DNA of 39,637 nt, from assembly GCA_002162685.1 (NCBI GenBank), contig MAAQ01000011.1:1-39637 (forward strand), in the 5' to 3' direction. Shown here one piece after another: positions 1 through 7,326 of this stretch. The notes under the pieces are model-generated. The model ran no database searches and was not told the DNA's origin. It worked only from the letters and a program-made list of their open reading frames with translations. Each line of letters opens with the position of its first letter. Positions within the stretch are counted from its first letter, which is position 1. The position numbers and the translations under genes are program-made. The DNA comes from Flavobacteriales bacterium 33_180_T64 (lineage in GTDB: Bacteria; Bacteroidota; Bacteroidia; Flavobacteriales; Flavobacteriaceae).

Positions 1-2
1 TG

Positions 3-76
3 TAGCGAGAACGGGGCACGATCCCGTGACCTCTGGGTTATGAATCCAACGCTCTAACCAACTGAGCTACCTCGCC
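3..76 (-). tRNA. tRNA-Met (anticodon CAT)
   Basis: On the minus strand this folds as a full cloverleaf: 7-bp acceptor stem (with wobble pairs at 1-72 and 7-66), D arm GCTC/GAGC, anticodon loop TTCATAA giving CAT, a five-base variable region and T stem ACGGG/CCCGT. The CAT anticodon and overall form fit elongator tRNA-Met; a tRNA-Ile whose C34 is modified to lysidine cannot be fully excluded. The T loop reads ATCGTGC instead of the near-universal TTCRANY, so positions 54 and 58 look swapped (A54, T58). The bases after the discriminator A are CA rather than CCA, as far as the window edge shows, so the CCA tail is probably added after transcription. Confidence 0.93.
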
Positions 77-89
77 ATTTATGAGGGTG

Positions 90-120
90 CAAATATAAAA
101 ACAAAATTAATGTGAGCAAA
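90..120 (-). promoter_or_regulatory. Bacteroidota-type -33/-7 promoter of the tRNA
   Basis: Read on the minus strand, TTTG (117-120) is followed after exactly 19 bp by TATATTTG (90-97). This matches the primary sigma factor consensus of the phylum (TTTG, about 19 bp, TAnnTTTG) at every defined base. Initiation would fall a few bases before the mature 5' end of the tRNA at 76. Confidence 0.8.
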
Positions 121-204
121 CATAAAATGCGCAAATTATTTTTTTTAAGTTTTAGTTTTAAACTCAACAATTAATGTATATATTGACAACATAATTATAT
201 AACT

Positions 205-597
205 ATGGAAGATAAAGTTAAAATTGAGATGGAGTTTGTTATACATGCTTCACCACAACTTTTATATCAATATATATCTACACCTTCAGGATTGTCTGAA
301 TGGTTTGCAGATAACGTTAACTCAAGAGGTGAGTTGTTTACTTTTATTTGGGATGATAGTGAAGAAAAAGCGAAATTACTTAGTAAAAAGAGTGGAGAGC
401 GTGTAAAATTTAGATGGTTAAACGATGAAGAAGAAGGTGCGTCTTACTTTTTTGAGATAAGAATTCAAGTTGATGAAATTACTAAAGATGTCTCTATTAT
501 TGTTACAGATTTTAGTGATGATGATGAAGTTGACGAAGCAAAAATGCTTTGGGATAATCAAATTTCAGATTTAAAACAAGTTTTAGGCTCAGCTTAG
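205..597 (+). CDS. START-like / AHSA1-type (SRPBCC fold) domain protein
   Basis: A 130-residue acidic protein made of one SRPBCC-fold domain. The N terminus (IEMEFVIHASPQLLYQYIST) starts with the strand and helix seen in AHSA1/START-like proteins. It is followed by a segment 'GLSEWFADNV' typical of the Aha1-like branch and a C-terminal helix (KMLWDNQISDLKQVL). No signal peptide or membrane segment is visible, so it is probably cytoplasmic. The family binds hydrophobic ligands or partner proteins, but the ligand here is not deducible. The ATG at 205 is the first in-frame start and fits the domain edge. A rho-independent terminator follows at 627-653, so it is probably transcribed alone. Confidence 0.8.
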   Translation: MEDKVKIEMEFVIHASPQLLYQYISTPSGLSEWFADNVNSRGELFTFIWDDSEEKAKLLSKKSGERVKFRWLNDEEEGASYFFEIRIQVDEITKDVSIIVTDFSDDDEVDEAKMLWDNQISDLKQVLGSA

Positions 598-599
598 AT

Positions 600-627
600 T
601 TTGTAAATCATATAAGTTTTATATTTG
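600..627 (+). promoter_or_regulatory. Probable promoter of the aminotransferase gene, overlapping a terminator
   Basis: TTTG at 600-603 and TATATTTG at 620-627 are separated by 16 bp, somewhat shorter than the usual 19. The -7 box matches TAnnTTTG fully. Its last G is also the first base of the terminator stem that ends the upstream gene. Initiation would be expected about 5-8 bases downstream, inside that stem-loop. Confidence 0.5.
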
Positions 628-653
628 TCTCGATTTTTAATCGAGACTTTTTT
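627..653 (+). terminator. Rho-independent terminator of the START-like gene
   Basis: The arms GTCTCGAT (627-634) and ATCGAGAC (640-647) pair perfectly around a five-base loop and are followed by six T (648-653). The next base, 654, is the A of the aminotransferase start codon, so the U tract directly abuts the next gene. Confidence 0.85.
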
Positions 654-1499
654 ATGATAAATATTAATGGTGAATTAGTAGAGGATTTCAGTTTTATAAC
701 CAATGAAAATAGAGGTTATAAATATGGAGATGTATTATTTGAAACTTTAAAAGTAGTGCATGGTAAAATTTTGTTTTGGGAAGATCATTATTTTAGGTTA
801 ATGGCATCAATGCGTATTATGCGCATGGAAATACCTATGAGTTTCACTATGGAATTTCTTGAATCTGAAATTCTAAAAACGATAGAAGCTAATGCGCTTT
901 TAAAATCTACTGTAAGAGTACGATTCAATGTAGATAGGGGAGATGGTGGTAAATATCTTCCGACAGAAAAAAAAATAAGTTATAATATTGTTACGGAGTC
1001 TTTAAAAACAGATTTTTATTCTAATTCAATTATAGAAACATATACAGTAGATTTATTTAAGGATTATTTTATAGCTTCTGGATTGTTATCGACCCTAAAA
1101 ACTAATAATAAAATCATCAATGTTTTAGGAAGTATTTATGCCCAAGAAAATACGTTGGATAATTGTTTGCTTCTTAACACAAATAAAAGTGTCGTAGAGA
1201 CATTAAACGGAAATATATTTGTCGTTTCTGGTGAAACGATAAAAACGCCACCTATTGAAGATGGATGTTTAAAAGGAATTATGCGAAAACAAATAATTGA
1301 CGTTATTCTAAACTCGGGGGATTATGTTTTAGAAGAAGCCTCAATTTCTCCATTTGAACTTCAAAAAGCTGATGAATTATTTATGACCAATGTTATAGTC
1401 GGAATTCAACCCATACTAAAATATCGAAAAAAGGAATTTGCAACTAAAATTTCCGAAGATATATTGAAACGATTAAATACGAAGCTAAGGTTGTCTTAA
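654..1499 (+). CDS. Class IV PLP-dependent aminotransferase / aminodeoxychorismate lyase-like
   Basis: A 281-residue fold-type IV PLP enzyme related to PabC (4-amino-4-deoxychorismate lyase), IlvE and D-amino acid aminotransferase. The N terminus has the family pattern NRGYKYGDVLFETLKV (residues 19-34). K149 in LKTNNKI is the expected Schiff-base lysine. ETLNGNIFVV (182-191) corresponds to the conserved phosphate-side 'E-x-x-x-x-NIF' segment. A C-terminal SISPFELQKADELFMTN stretch completes the family signature. Substrate cannot be assigned from motifs alone, so no gene symbol is given. The start is fixed by the family-like N terminus even though it immediately follows a terminator U tract. 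The stop codon overlaps the convergent yqgE-like stop (1496-1499). Confidence 0.88.
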   Translation: MININGELVEDFSFITNENRGYKYGDVLFETLKVVHGKILFWEDHYFRLMASMRIMRMEIPMSFTMEFLESEILKTIEANALLKSTVRVRFNVDRGDGGKYLPTEKKISYNIVTESLKTDFYSNSIIETYTVDLFKDYFIASGLLSTLKTNNKIINVLGSIYAQENTLDNCLLLNTNKSVVETLNGNIFVVSGETIKTPPIEDGCLKGIMRKQIIDVILNSGDYVLEEASISPFELQKADELFMTNVIVGIQPILKYRKKEFATKISEDILKRLNTKLRLS

Positions 1500-2056
1500 T
1501 TATAATTTGGATTTTCAGGAGCATTAGACCAAAGAGAATAATCACCACCTAGTTCTAACATTTTTTCTTTCCAAAAGGAATCACAGCATTTACTAATCAG
1601 TTCGTTTTTGTAGATATTTTCAAATATAATCCAAGCATTAGATTCTAATTCACTATCTAATTGCTTTGCTTCCCAACCAGAATATCCAAGAAAAAATCTA
1701 ATATCGGATTCTGATAATTTATTTTTATTAAGAAGTTTTAAAACAATTTCAAAGTTTCCTCCCCAAAATACACCATGAGATATCTCTATGCTATCTGGAA
1801 TTAATTCTGGAACTTTATGTATGAAATATAAGTTATCCTGTTCTACAGGACCGCCATTGTGAACTTTAAAGGAGGCTTTAGTATCTGGTATAAGATCATT
1901 TAGCGTGTATTCTAATGGTTTATTTAAAATAAAACCAATAGAACCTTTATCATTATAATCGGCCAATAGAATAACAGACCTATTAAATGATAAATCGCCG
2001 ATAATTGATGGTTCAGCAATTAAAAGATGTCCTTTTTTTGGATTTGACATAATCAT
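1496..2056 (-). CDS. YqgE/AlgH family protein
   Basis: The protein carries the YqgE/AlgH hallmarks: KGHLLIAEPSIIGDLSFNRS near the N terminus, then IGFILNKPL, a GGPVEQDNLYFIH block, and FLGYSGWEAKQLDSEL towards the C terminus. Family function is still not established; a link to regulation was proposed early for AlgH. The frame stays open to a TTG at 2104, but ATG codons at 2056 and 2050 lie at the position where family members begin. I chose 2056, giving 186 residues. There is no signal peptide, so a cytosolic location is likely. The gene is convergent with the aminotransferase gene, with overlapping stop codons. Confidence 0.9.
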   Translation of the reverse strand: MIMSNPKKGHLLIAEPSIIGDLSFNRSVILLADYNDKGSIGFILNKPLEYTLNDLIPDTKASFKVHNGGPVEQDNLYFIHKVPELIPDSIEISHGVFWGGNFEIVLKLLNKNKLSESDIRFFLGYSGWEAKQLDSELESNAWIIFENIYKNELISKCCDSFWKEKMLELGGDYSLWSNAPENPNYN

Positions 2057-2132
2057 ATGAGTATGATTTACTACTAATCTAAAACATATTTTTTGAATTA
2101 CCAATAATTTTGATGCTGAATATATAAAAACA

Positions 2133-2158
2133 AAAAGCTCACTATATAGTGAGCTTTT
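2133..2158. terminator. Perfect palindromic terminator after HU
   Basis: A 26-bp perfect inverted repeat centred between 2145 and 2146, with outer A/T tracts that give a U-tailed hairpin on either strand. It lies 22 bp beyond the HU stop codon on the minus strand and most likely ends that transcript. Confidence 0.85.
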
Positions 2159-2179
2159 CGTAATCTATTTAAATAAATA

Positions 2180-2452
2180 CTAGTTTACAGCACTGCTTAA
2201 ATCAGAACCAGCTTTAAACTTTACTACGTTTTTAGCTTTTATTTGTATCGTTTTACCTGTTTGAGGGTTTCTTCCTTCTCTTGCAGATCTTTTAGAAACT
2301 GACCAAGAACCAAATCCTACTAAAGAAACTCTGTTTCCTTTTTGTAAAGATCCTTCGATGTCAACTAATAATGAATCTAATGCTTTTTTAGCAGCAGCTT
2401 TAGTAATTCCTGCATTTTCTGCCATTCCATTGATTAAATCTGTTTTGTTCAT
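2180..2452 (-). CDS. HU family DNA-binding protein
   Basis: A 90-residue protein of canonical HU/IHF size. Two N-terminal helices (MNKTDLINGMAENAGITKAA, KKALDSLLVDIEGSL) form the dimerisation body. The segment RVSLVGFGSWSVSKRSAREG leads into the DNA-binding beta arm, GRNPQTGKTIQIKA, which carries the Arg-Asn-Pro tip that intercalates into DNA. The C terminus (VVKFKAGSDLSSAVN) closes the fold. It bends and compacts chromosomal DNA as a homo- or heterodimer. Its own promoter (2516-2545) and terminator (2133-2158) make it a monocistronic unit, as is usual for abundant nucleoid proteins. Confidence 0.97.
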   Translation of the reverse strand: MNKTDLINGMAENAGITKAAAKKALDSLLVDIEGSLQKGNRVSLVGFGSWSVSKRSAREGRNPQTGKTIQIKAKNVVKFKAGSDLSSAVN

Positions 2453-2515
2453 AAAATTTATGTTTTAAATTGTTAAAAAAATAGTTGGGTTAAACGTTAT
2501 CGTTAAATCCGTCTA

Positions 2516-2545
2516 CAAATTTATACGTAAAAACCACCTATGCAA
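2516..2545 (-). promoter_or_regulatory. Promoter of the HU gene
   Basis: On the minus strand TTG (2543-2545) is followed after 19 bp by TAAATTTG (2516-2523). The -7 box matches TAnnTTTG completely and the spacing is ideal. The HU leader would be roughly 55-60 nt. Confidence 0.7.
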
Positions 2546-2650
2546 GTAATAGCAAGGGAAATACAAGTATTTGTTGATAACTTAGAACATTTGTTAATAA
2601 AGGGTTGCGTTTTATCGGATTTTTTTCGAGTATCAATGTATATAGGGGTT

Positions 2651-3604
2651 CTAGAGCATTTTAGCATTTTTACTAAAATTATATCCATTTAATAATGATT
2701 TTACATCCATTTTTCGTTTTCCGGGAAGCTGTATTTCTTTAATATGTATGTAACCGTCTATTGCAGCAACTTTTAACTCGTTTTTTGTCACAATTAACTC
2801 TCCAATATTAAAGTCATGTTGACCGTATTCTTTTTCAATCTTAAAAAGTTTTACACTCAATTGCGCCTCTTCATTAAAAAGGAAACACCAAGCAGCTGGA
2901 AACGGATTTAAGCCTCGTATCTTATTATATATGGAGTTTAAGTCTAGATTCCAATCAATTTTACAATTGTCTTTATTTAGTTTGTATGCTGTTTTTAAAT
3001 CTTCAGTTTTAGGTTGTATGGTAGTTTCAATGTCTCCTTCTTGAATTAAGTTTACTGTTTTTACAACCAATTCACTACCAACACTCATAAGTTTATCATG
3101 AAGGGAACCAACAGTTTCGTTATCTTTTATAGCAACCTCTTCTTGAAGTATCATGGCACCTGTATCTATCTTTTCGTCAATAAAAAAGGTGGTTACACCA
3201 GTTTTAGTCTCACCATTAATAATAGCCCAATGTATTGGAGCGGCACCTCTATAATTAGGAAGGAGAGAAGCGTGTAGATTAAAAGTACCATACATAGGCA
3301 TGTTCCAAACAACTTCTGGAAGCATTCTAAAGGCAACAACAATTTGAAGGTTGGCATTAAGTATTTCTAGTTCTTTTAAGAACGCTTCATTTTTTAAGTT
3401 TGTAGGTTGTAAAATGGTTAATTCTTGCGAGGCAGCATATCTTTTAACAGCAGACTCATTAAGTTGTCTCCCACGACCAGCAGGTTTATCGGGAGCTGTA
3501 ATTACACCTACAACATCATACTCATTATCAATGAGTGTTTTTAAAGTCGCAACTGCAAAATCAGGAGTTCCCATAAATATAATTCTCAATTTATCTCTTT
3601 TCAT
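2651..3604 (-). CDS. fmt: Methionyl-tRNA formyltransferase
   Basis: A 317-residue enzyme that transfers a formyl group from 10-formyltetrahydrofolate to Met-tRNA-fMet, creating the initiator. The N-terminal Rossmann-like domain opens with RIIFMGTPDFAVATL. The catalytic triad of the formyltransferase family is visible as N109, H111 and D147, within FNLHASLLPNYRGAAPIHWA and KIDTGAM. The C-terminal OB-like domain (about residues 205-317) binds tRNA. Length equals the usual 310-320 residues. Its ATG overlaps the recQ TGA by four bases (ATGA at 3601-3604), so the two are translationally coupled. Confidence 0.97.
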   Translation of the reverse strand: MKRDKLRIIFMGTPDFAVATLKTLIDNEYDVVGVITAPDKPAGRGRQLNESAVKRYAASQELTILQPTNLKNEAFLKELEILNANLQIVVAFRMLPEVVWNMPMYGTFNLHASLLPNYRGAAPIHWAIINGETKTGVTTFFIDEKIDTGAMILQEEVAIKDNETVGSLHDKLMSVGSELVVKTVNLIQEGDIETTIQPKTEDLKTAYKLNKDNCKIDWNLDLNSIYNKIRGLNPFPAAWCFLFNEEAQLSVKLFKIEKEYGQHDFNIGELIVTKNELKVAAIDGYIHIKEIQLPGKRKMDVKSLLNGYNFSKNAKML

Positions 3605-5505
3605 GTATGTTTTATTTTATAAGTATTAGCAGATGTCATAGTTATGATATCGTGCTCGAGTAATAGTTTTAGAACCTTAAGGATGTTCTCTTTTTTGTAT
3701 GGTAATTGTTCTACTAACACTCTAGAGCTTAAAGGTGCCTTTTCTAAAGCTAAAATGAGTTGTTGCTGAATTGTTTTATATGAAATAGGTTCTTCGGAAG
3801 AATTTTCAGAATCACAAACCGAACATTTATCGCAATCTTCATCTGTAATTTCTCCAAAGTAATTCAGTAATTGTCTGTTTTTACAAACGGAAGTATTATT
3901 AACATAATCTAATATAGAATTAACTTGAAAGCGTTTAAGCTCTTGCTGTTGTTCTATGACATTTGCAATTCTATTAATTGTTTTATCATCCTCTCTTGGC
4001 TGAAAGAAAATAACTTCAGAATCAGTATTTGAAAATAAAAAATCAACAATACCATCTTTTTGTAATTGATTTAAAATTGCGATTACCTGTTTTTCATTGG
4101 TTGAAGCTTTATCTGAAATTAAAGTAATATTAATCGCAAGTTGATGTTCAAAAATACCACCATAGGTTCTTAAAATTGTCTTTACAATGGTATTGTATTG
4201 TGTATGTGTTTTTAAATAAGAAAACAAGGCATTATTACTTATTATAAACTGTAACTTCGTTTTGTAATTAAATTGTTGAGACAGTTTTATAATACTATTT
4301 CTGTCTAAAAGTTGAAGGGTATTAAACGTTTTAGAACTTTTAAAATCATAAGCTTTACAGAAATCACTAAAATTAAACCGATGTGTAGTTAATTCACCTT
4401 CTCCATAGGATATTTGAAAATAGTTACATAGTTTTCTATACACTAATTTGATGTCTTCAATTGAAGGGAGGCTATTAATGAATTGATTTTTTAAAACGTG
4501 TTCATCTGATGAGTTTGTTAATAGTATAGCAAATGCATCTTCATTGTTTCTTCCGGCACGACCAGCTTCTTGGTAGTAACTTTCTAGACTTTCAGGTAAA
4601 TTAATGTGTATTACTGTTTTTACATCTGGTTTGTCAATTCCCATTCCAAAAGCAGTAGTAGCAACCATAATTTCTTTTTGATTGTGCATCCATTGATATA
4701 AACGTTCTTGTTTGTCTTTTGTTGGAATTCCGCCATGAAAAAAAGTAGAACTAAATCCTTTTTTTTCTAAGATGTTATGAATATCAATACTCATTTTTCT
4801 ACTTCTTACATAAATGATAGAAGAGCCTTTATGTGTTTTAAGTTGTCGCTCTAAGTCATAGATTTTATCTTCACTTTGCAAAACCTGATAAGCAATGTTT
4901 GGTCTGGTAAATGATGCTTTAAAAATTTTTGGAGCAATAAAATCTAACTCCTGTATCGTTTCTTCAATTACTTTTGGTTTTGCTGTTGCTGTTAAAGCGA
5001 TAACATTTACACTAGGGTGTAACTGTCTAAGAGCTATAATATTTTTATATGCTGGTCTAAAATCGTTTCCCCATTGACTAATACAGTGAGCTTCGTCAAC
5101 AGCAATGAGATTCACATGCATTTGTGCAATACGCTGCTTAACTATATCTTGTTGTAAACGCTCTGGTGATAAATACAGAAACTTATAATTTCCGTAAATA
5201 CAATTATCTAAAAGTGTGTCAAGTTCACTGTATTTTATTCCGCTAGTAATAGCCATAGCTTTAATACCTTTACTTTTTAGAGTATTGACTTGATCTTTCA
5301 TTAATGCAACTAAAGGAGAGATCACAATGCAAATGCCATCTTTTATAAGCGCTGGAATTTGAAAACAAATCGATTTTCCACCACCAGTAGGTAATAAAAC
5401 AAAGGTGTCGTTATCTTCTAAAACAGAATTGATAATAGCCTCTTGACGTGGTCTAAATGAGGTGTGATTCCAATATTGCTCTAATATGTTTATGGGGTGT
5501 GGCAC
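3601..5505 (-). CDS. recQ: RecQ-family ATP-dependent DNA helicase
   Basis: A 634-residue superfamily 2 helicase. Motif 0 (FRPRQEAII, 18-26), Walker A GGGKS (41-45), DEAH box (137-140), SALTATAKP-type motif III (IALTATAKP) and motif VI (YYQEAGRAGRN) are all present. A four-cysteine zinc site (CKNRQLLNYFG...CDKCSVC) around residues 560-590 leads into a winged helix. No HRDC domain follows, so it is a short RecQ form. It unwinds DNA 3' to 5' during repair and fork restart. The start is GTG at 5505, five bases after the upstream stop; no ATG fits the conserved N terminus. It is the middle gene of a three-gene operon. Confidence 0.93.
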   Translation of the reverse strand: MPHPINILEQYWNHTSFRPRQEAIINSVLEDNDTFVLLPTGGGKSICFQIPALIKDGICIVISPLVALMKDQVNTLKSKGIKAMAITSGIKYSELDTLLDNCIYGNYKFLYLSPERLQQDIVKQRIAQMHVNLIAVDEAHCISQWGNDFRPAYKNIIALRQLHPSVNVIALTATAKPKVIEETIQELDFIAPKIFKASFTRPNIAYQVLQSEDKIYDLERQLKTHKGSSIIYVRSRKMSIDIHNILEKKGFSSTFFHGGIPTKDKQERLYQWMHNQKEIMVATTAFGMGIDKPDVKTVIHINLPESLESYYQEAGRAGRNNEDAFAILLTNSSDEHVLKNQFINSLPSIEDIKLVYRKLCNYFQISYGEGELTTHRFNFSDFCKAYDFKSSKTFNTLQLLDRNSIIKLSQQFNYKTKLQFIISNNALFSYLKTHTQYNTIVKTILRTYGGIFEHQLAINITLISDKASTNEKQVIAILNQLQKDGIVDFLFSNTDSEVIFFQPREDDKTINRIANVIEQQQELKRFQVNSILDYVNNTSVCKNRQLLNYFGEITDEDCDKCSVCDSENSSEEPISYKTIQQQLILALEKAPLSSRVLVEQLPYKKENILKVLKLLLEHDIITMTSANTYKIKHT

Positions 5506-5510
5506 TAGGT

Positions 5511-6065
5511 TTATATATTATTTAAAATAAAAGTTGCACGTTCTTCTACAGTTCCAAAGGGAACTTCAATAATTTGATAATTAAAACTTTCATAGATGCT
5601 TTTTAAGTAGTTATGAATTTGAAGTGCTTCTTCAAAAGTTTCAAACCTTTCATTATCTGATTGATAAATAGCTTCCCAAGGAGGAAGTAAAAAAACCATA
5701 TCATATTGATGATTTATACAGGCATTTTTAAAATAATCATCATATGCTTGATTAAAAAAAGCCATATATGCTAACACATCAGGAATGCCACGATCAAAAA
5801 AGCAAATTTCTTTTTTTAAAGCATTTGTCTCTGTAAATTGATCTATTCTCGCATTAATTAAATTTGTATTGAACGTCATAGGATCATCTACAAAAGCAAT
5901 AGGATTAGAGATATGAGTTGAAGAATTTCCTTCCTTTTTTGCTGATAAAGTCATTGATCTAATAACTTCATCAAAGCAAAGAAAGTCATTGTTCTTTAAT
6001 TCATTTATTATTGAGGTTTTTCCAGTTCCTGGTCCACCAGTAATTACAATTTTTTTAGTATTCAA
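5511..6065 (-). CDS. Small P-loop NTPase (AAA_28/NadR-kinase-like)
   Basis: A 184-residue soluble nucleotide-binding protein. The Walker A loop GGPGTGKT is at residues 10-17. FFDRGIPDVLAY in the middle resembles the LID-proximal 'DRG' motif of nucleoside and ribosylnicotinamide kinases, and VFLLPPWEAIYQSDNERF is the family's core strand plus substrate loop. This fits the AAA_28 family, whose substrates are mostly unknown; a small-molecule kinase is one possibility. The start is TTG at 6065, since no ATG lies upstream in frame and the P-loop begins at the expected distance. It heads an operon with recQ and fmt. Confidence 0.8.
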   Translation of the reverse strand: MNTKKIVITGGPGTGKTSIINELKNNDFLCFDEVIRSMTLSAKKEGNSSTHISNPIAFVDDPMTFNTNLINARIDQFTETNALKKEICFFDRGIPDVLAYMAFFNQAYDDYFKNACINHQYDMVFLLPPWEAIYQSDNERFETFEEALQIHNYLKSIYESFNYQIIEVPFGTVEERATFILNNI

Positions 6066-6264
6066 TTTGACAAGGTTTTGGTTGTAAAATTAAGGAATAC
6101 CATGTTAAGAGTAAAATAACACTGGTAAATCGTTTCTTTTTAAGTGCAATTTATTTAAAAATGAAACTTTAATTTAGACCTCTTTTGTTTTTGTATTAGG
6201 AAACACCTTAATATGTTATATATTATTTAGCATTTATAATGATGTGAAAAATGCAAAGTAAATG

Positions 6265-6272
6265 TATCTTTG
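6265..6272 (+). promoter_or_regulatory. -7 promoter box before the DUF493 gene
   Basis: TATCTTTG matches TAnnTTTG and lies 16 bp before the ATG at 6289, leaving a leader of about 10 nt. No TTTG is seen at the expected -33 position, so only the -7 element is supported. Confidence 0.5.
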
Positions 6273-6288
6273 AATCCGAAAAAAAGTT

Positions 6289-6582
6289 ATGAGCCCAGAT
6301 AAGAAATCAGAAGAATTTTATAAAAAACTAAGAACCCAATTGCATGAAACTGCAAGCTGGCCTTCAGAGTATTTATATAAATTTATAGTGCCAACAGATG
6401 CTAAAAAAATCAATCAAATAGAAGACTTATTCAACAACCTTGGAGCTGTTATAAAAACTAAGGAATCTGGAAAAGGAACTTACACAAGTATCTCTGTTAA
6501 TTTGCAGATGAAAGATCCTGATGCTGTTATTGATAAATACAAAGAAGTTGCAGATAAAGTAGAAGGCGTTATTTCTTTATAA
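6289..6582 (+). CDS. DUF493 (YbeD-like) family protein
   Basis: A 97-residue protein with the ferredoxin-like fold pattern of the YbeD/DUF493 family. ASWPSEYLYKFIVP (residues 23-36) and the C-terminal GKGTYTSISVNLQMKDPDAV block are characteristic. The family resembles allosteric ACT-like domains and its function is undefined in this phylum; in Enterobacteria YbeD sits near lipoate genes, but no lipoate gene is seen here. It lies 90 bp upstream of the DUF4290-murA pair and may be cotranscribed with it. Confidence 0.85.
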   Translation: MSPDKKSEEFYKKLRTQLHETASWPSEYLYKFIVPTDAKKINQIEDLFNNLGAVIKTKESGKGTYTSISVNLQMKDPDAVIDKYKEVADKVEGVISL

Positions 6583-6615
6583 AAAGCTTTTTTGATAACT
6601 ATTTTTTGTATTTTG

Positions 6616-6644
6616 CATGCTCATGCAGAAGTACTTCGAGCATG
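6616..6644 (+). other. Possible structured RNA hairpin between genes
   Basis: CATGCTC (6616-6622) pairs with GAGCATG (6638-6644). Inside lies a second perfect palindrome, GAAGTACTTC (6628-6637), separated from the first arm by a five-base bulge. No U tract follows, so it is not a standard terminator. It sits about 30 bases before the TTG start of the DUF4290 gene. Confidence 0.3.
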
Positions 6645-6672
6645 ATTTACAAATACTACACAAATTTATATT

Positions 6673-7317
6673 TTGATAGACGATATAGAATACAACACAG
6701 AGCGTGAACATTTGATTATTCCTGAGTATGGAAGACATCTTCAAAAAATGATTAATTACGCTAAAGAATTACCAACAAAAGAAGAACGTAATAAAGTTGC
6801 CAAATCCATTATTAATGTGATGGGGAATTTGCAACCACATTTACGAGATGTGCCTGATTTTCAGCATAAACTTTGGGATCAGCTTTTTATTATTGCCGAT
6901 TTCCAATTAGATGCCGATTCTCCATATCCAATGCCTTCTAAAGAGCAACTCACAGCAGGTCCAGAACCATTAGAGTATCCGCAGAATTTTCCCAAATATC
7001 GTTTTTACGGAAACAATATTAAGACAATGATTGATATCGCAAATACATGGGAAGATGGTGATTTAAAAGAGGCATTAGTTTATACAATCGCTAATCATAT
7101 GAAGAAGTGTTTCTTAAACTGGAATAAAGATACTGTTGAAGATTATGTGATTTTTAATCATTTATATGAATTATCTGATGGTAAGATTAACTTAAAAGAA
7201 AGTAAAGAAGACCTCTCTGATTCTACTAGTTTAATGCGAAATAAGAAAAAATATTCTAGTAATAAGAAACCGCATCACAAAAAAAATACTTCTAACCGAA
7301 ATAGAAAACGCTACTAA
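6673..7317 (+). CDS. DUF4290 family protein
   Basis: A 214-residue protein with the DUF4290 signature EYNTEREHLIIPEYGRHLQKMI at its N terminus (first 20 residues cited only as a pattern) and a largely helical body to about residue 170. The last 40 residues are low-complexity, rich in Lys, Arg, His and Asn (KKPHHKKN...NRNRKR), suggesting contact with nucleic acid or another polyanion. The start is TTG at 6673; the next Met is residue 26, which would cut off the conserved N terminus. The gene is followed after 9 bp by murA, and this pairing suggests a shared transcript. The molecular function is not known to me. Confidence 0.85.
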   Translation: MIDDIEYNTEREHLIIPEYGRHLQKMINYAKELPTKEERNKVAKSIINVMGNLQPHLRDVPDFQHKLWDQLFIIADFQLDADSPYPMPSKEQLTAGPEPLEYPQNFPKYRFYGNNIKTMIDIANTWEDGDLKEALVYTIANHMKKCFLNWNKDTVEDYVIFNHLYELSDGKINLKESKEDLSDSTSLMRNKKKYSSNKKPHHKKNTSNRNRKRY

Positions 7318-7326
7318 CAACTCTTC

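Noticed and set aside
2490-2508. AACGTTATCGTT inverted repeat in the HU leader as an operator
   Set aside because: Imperfect, short and of a kind common in AT-rich DNA; no further support.
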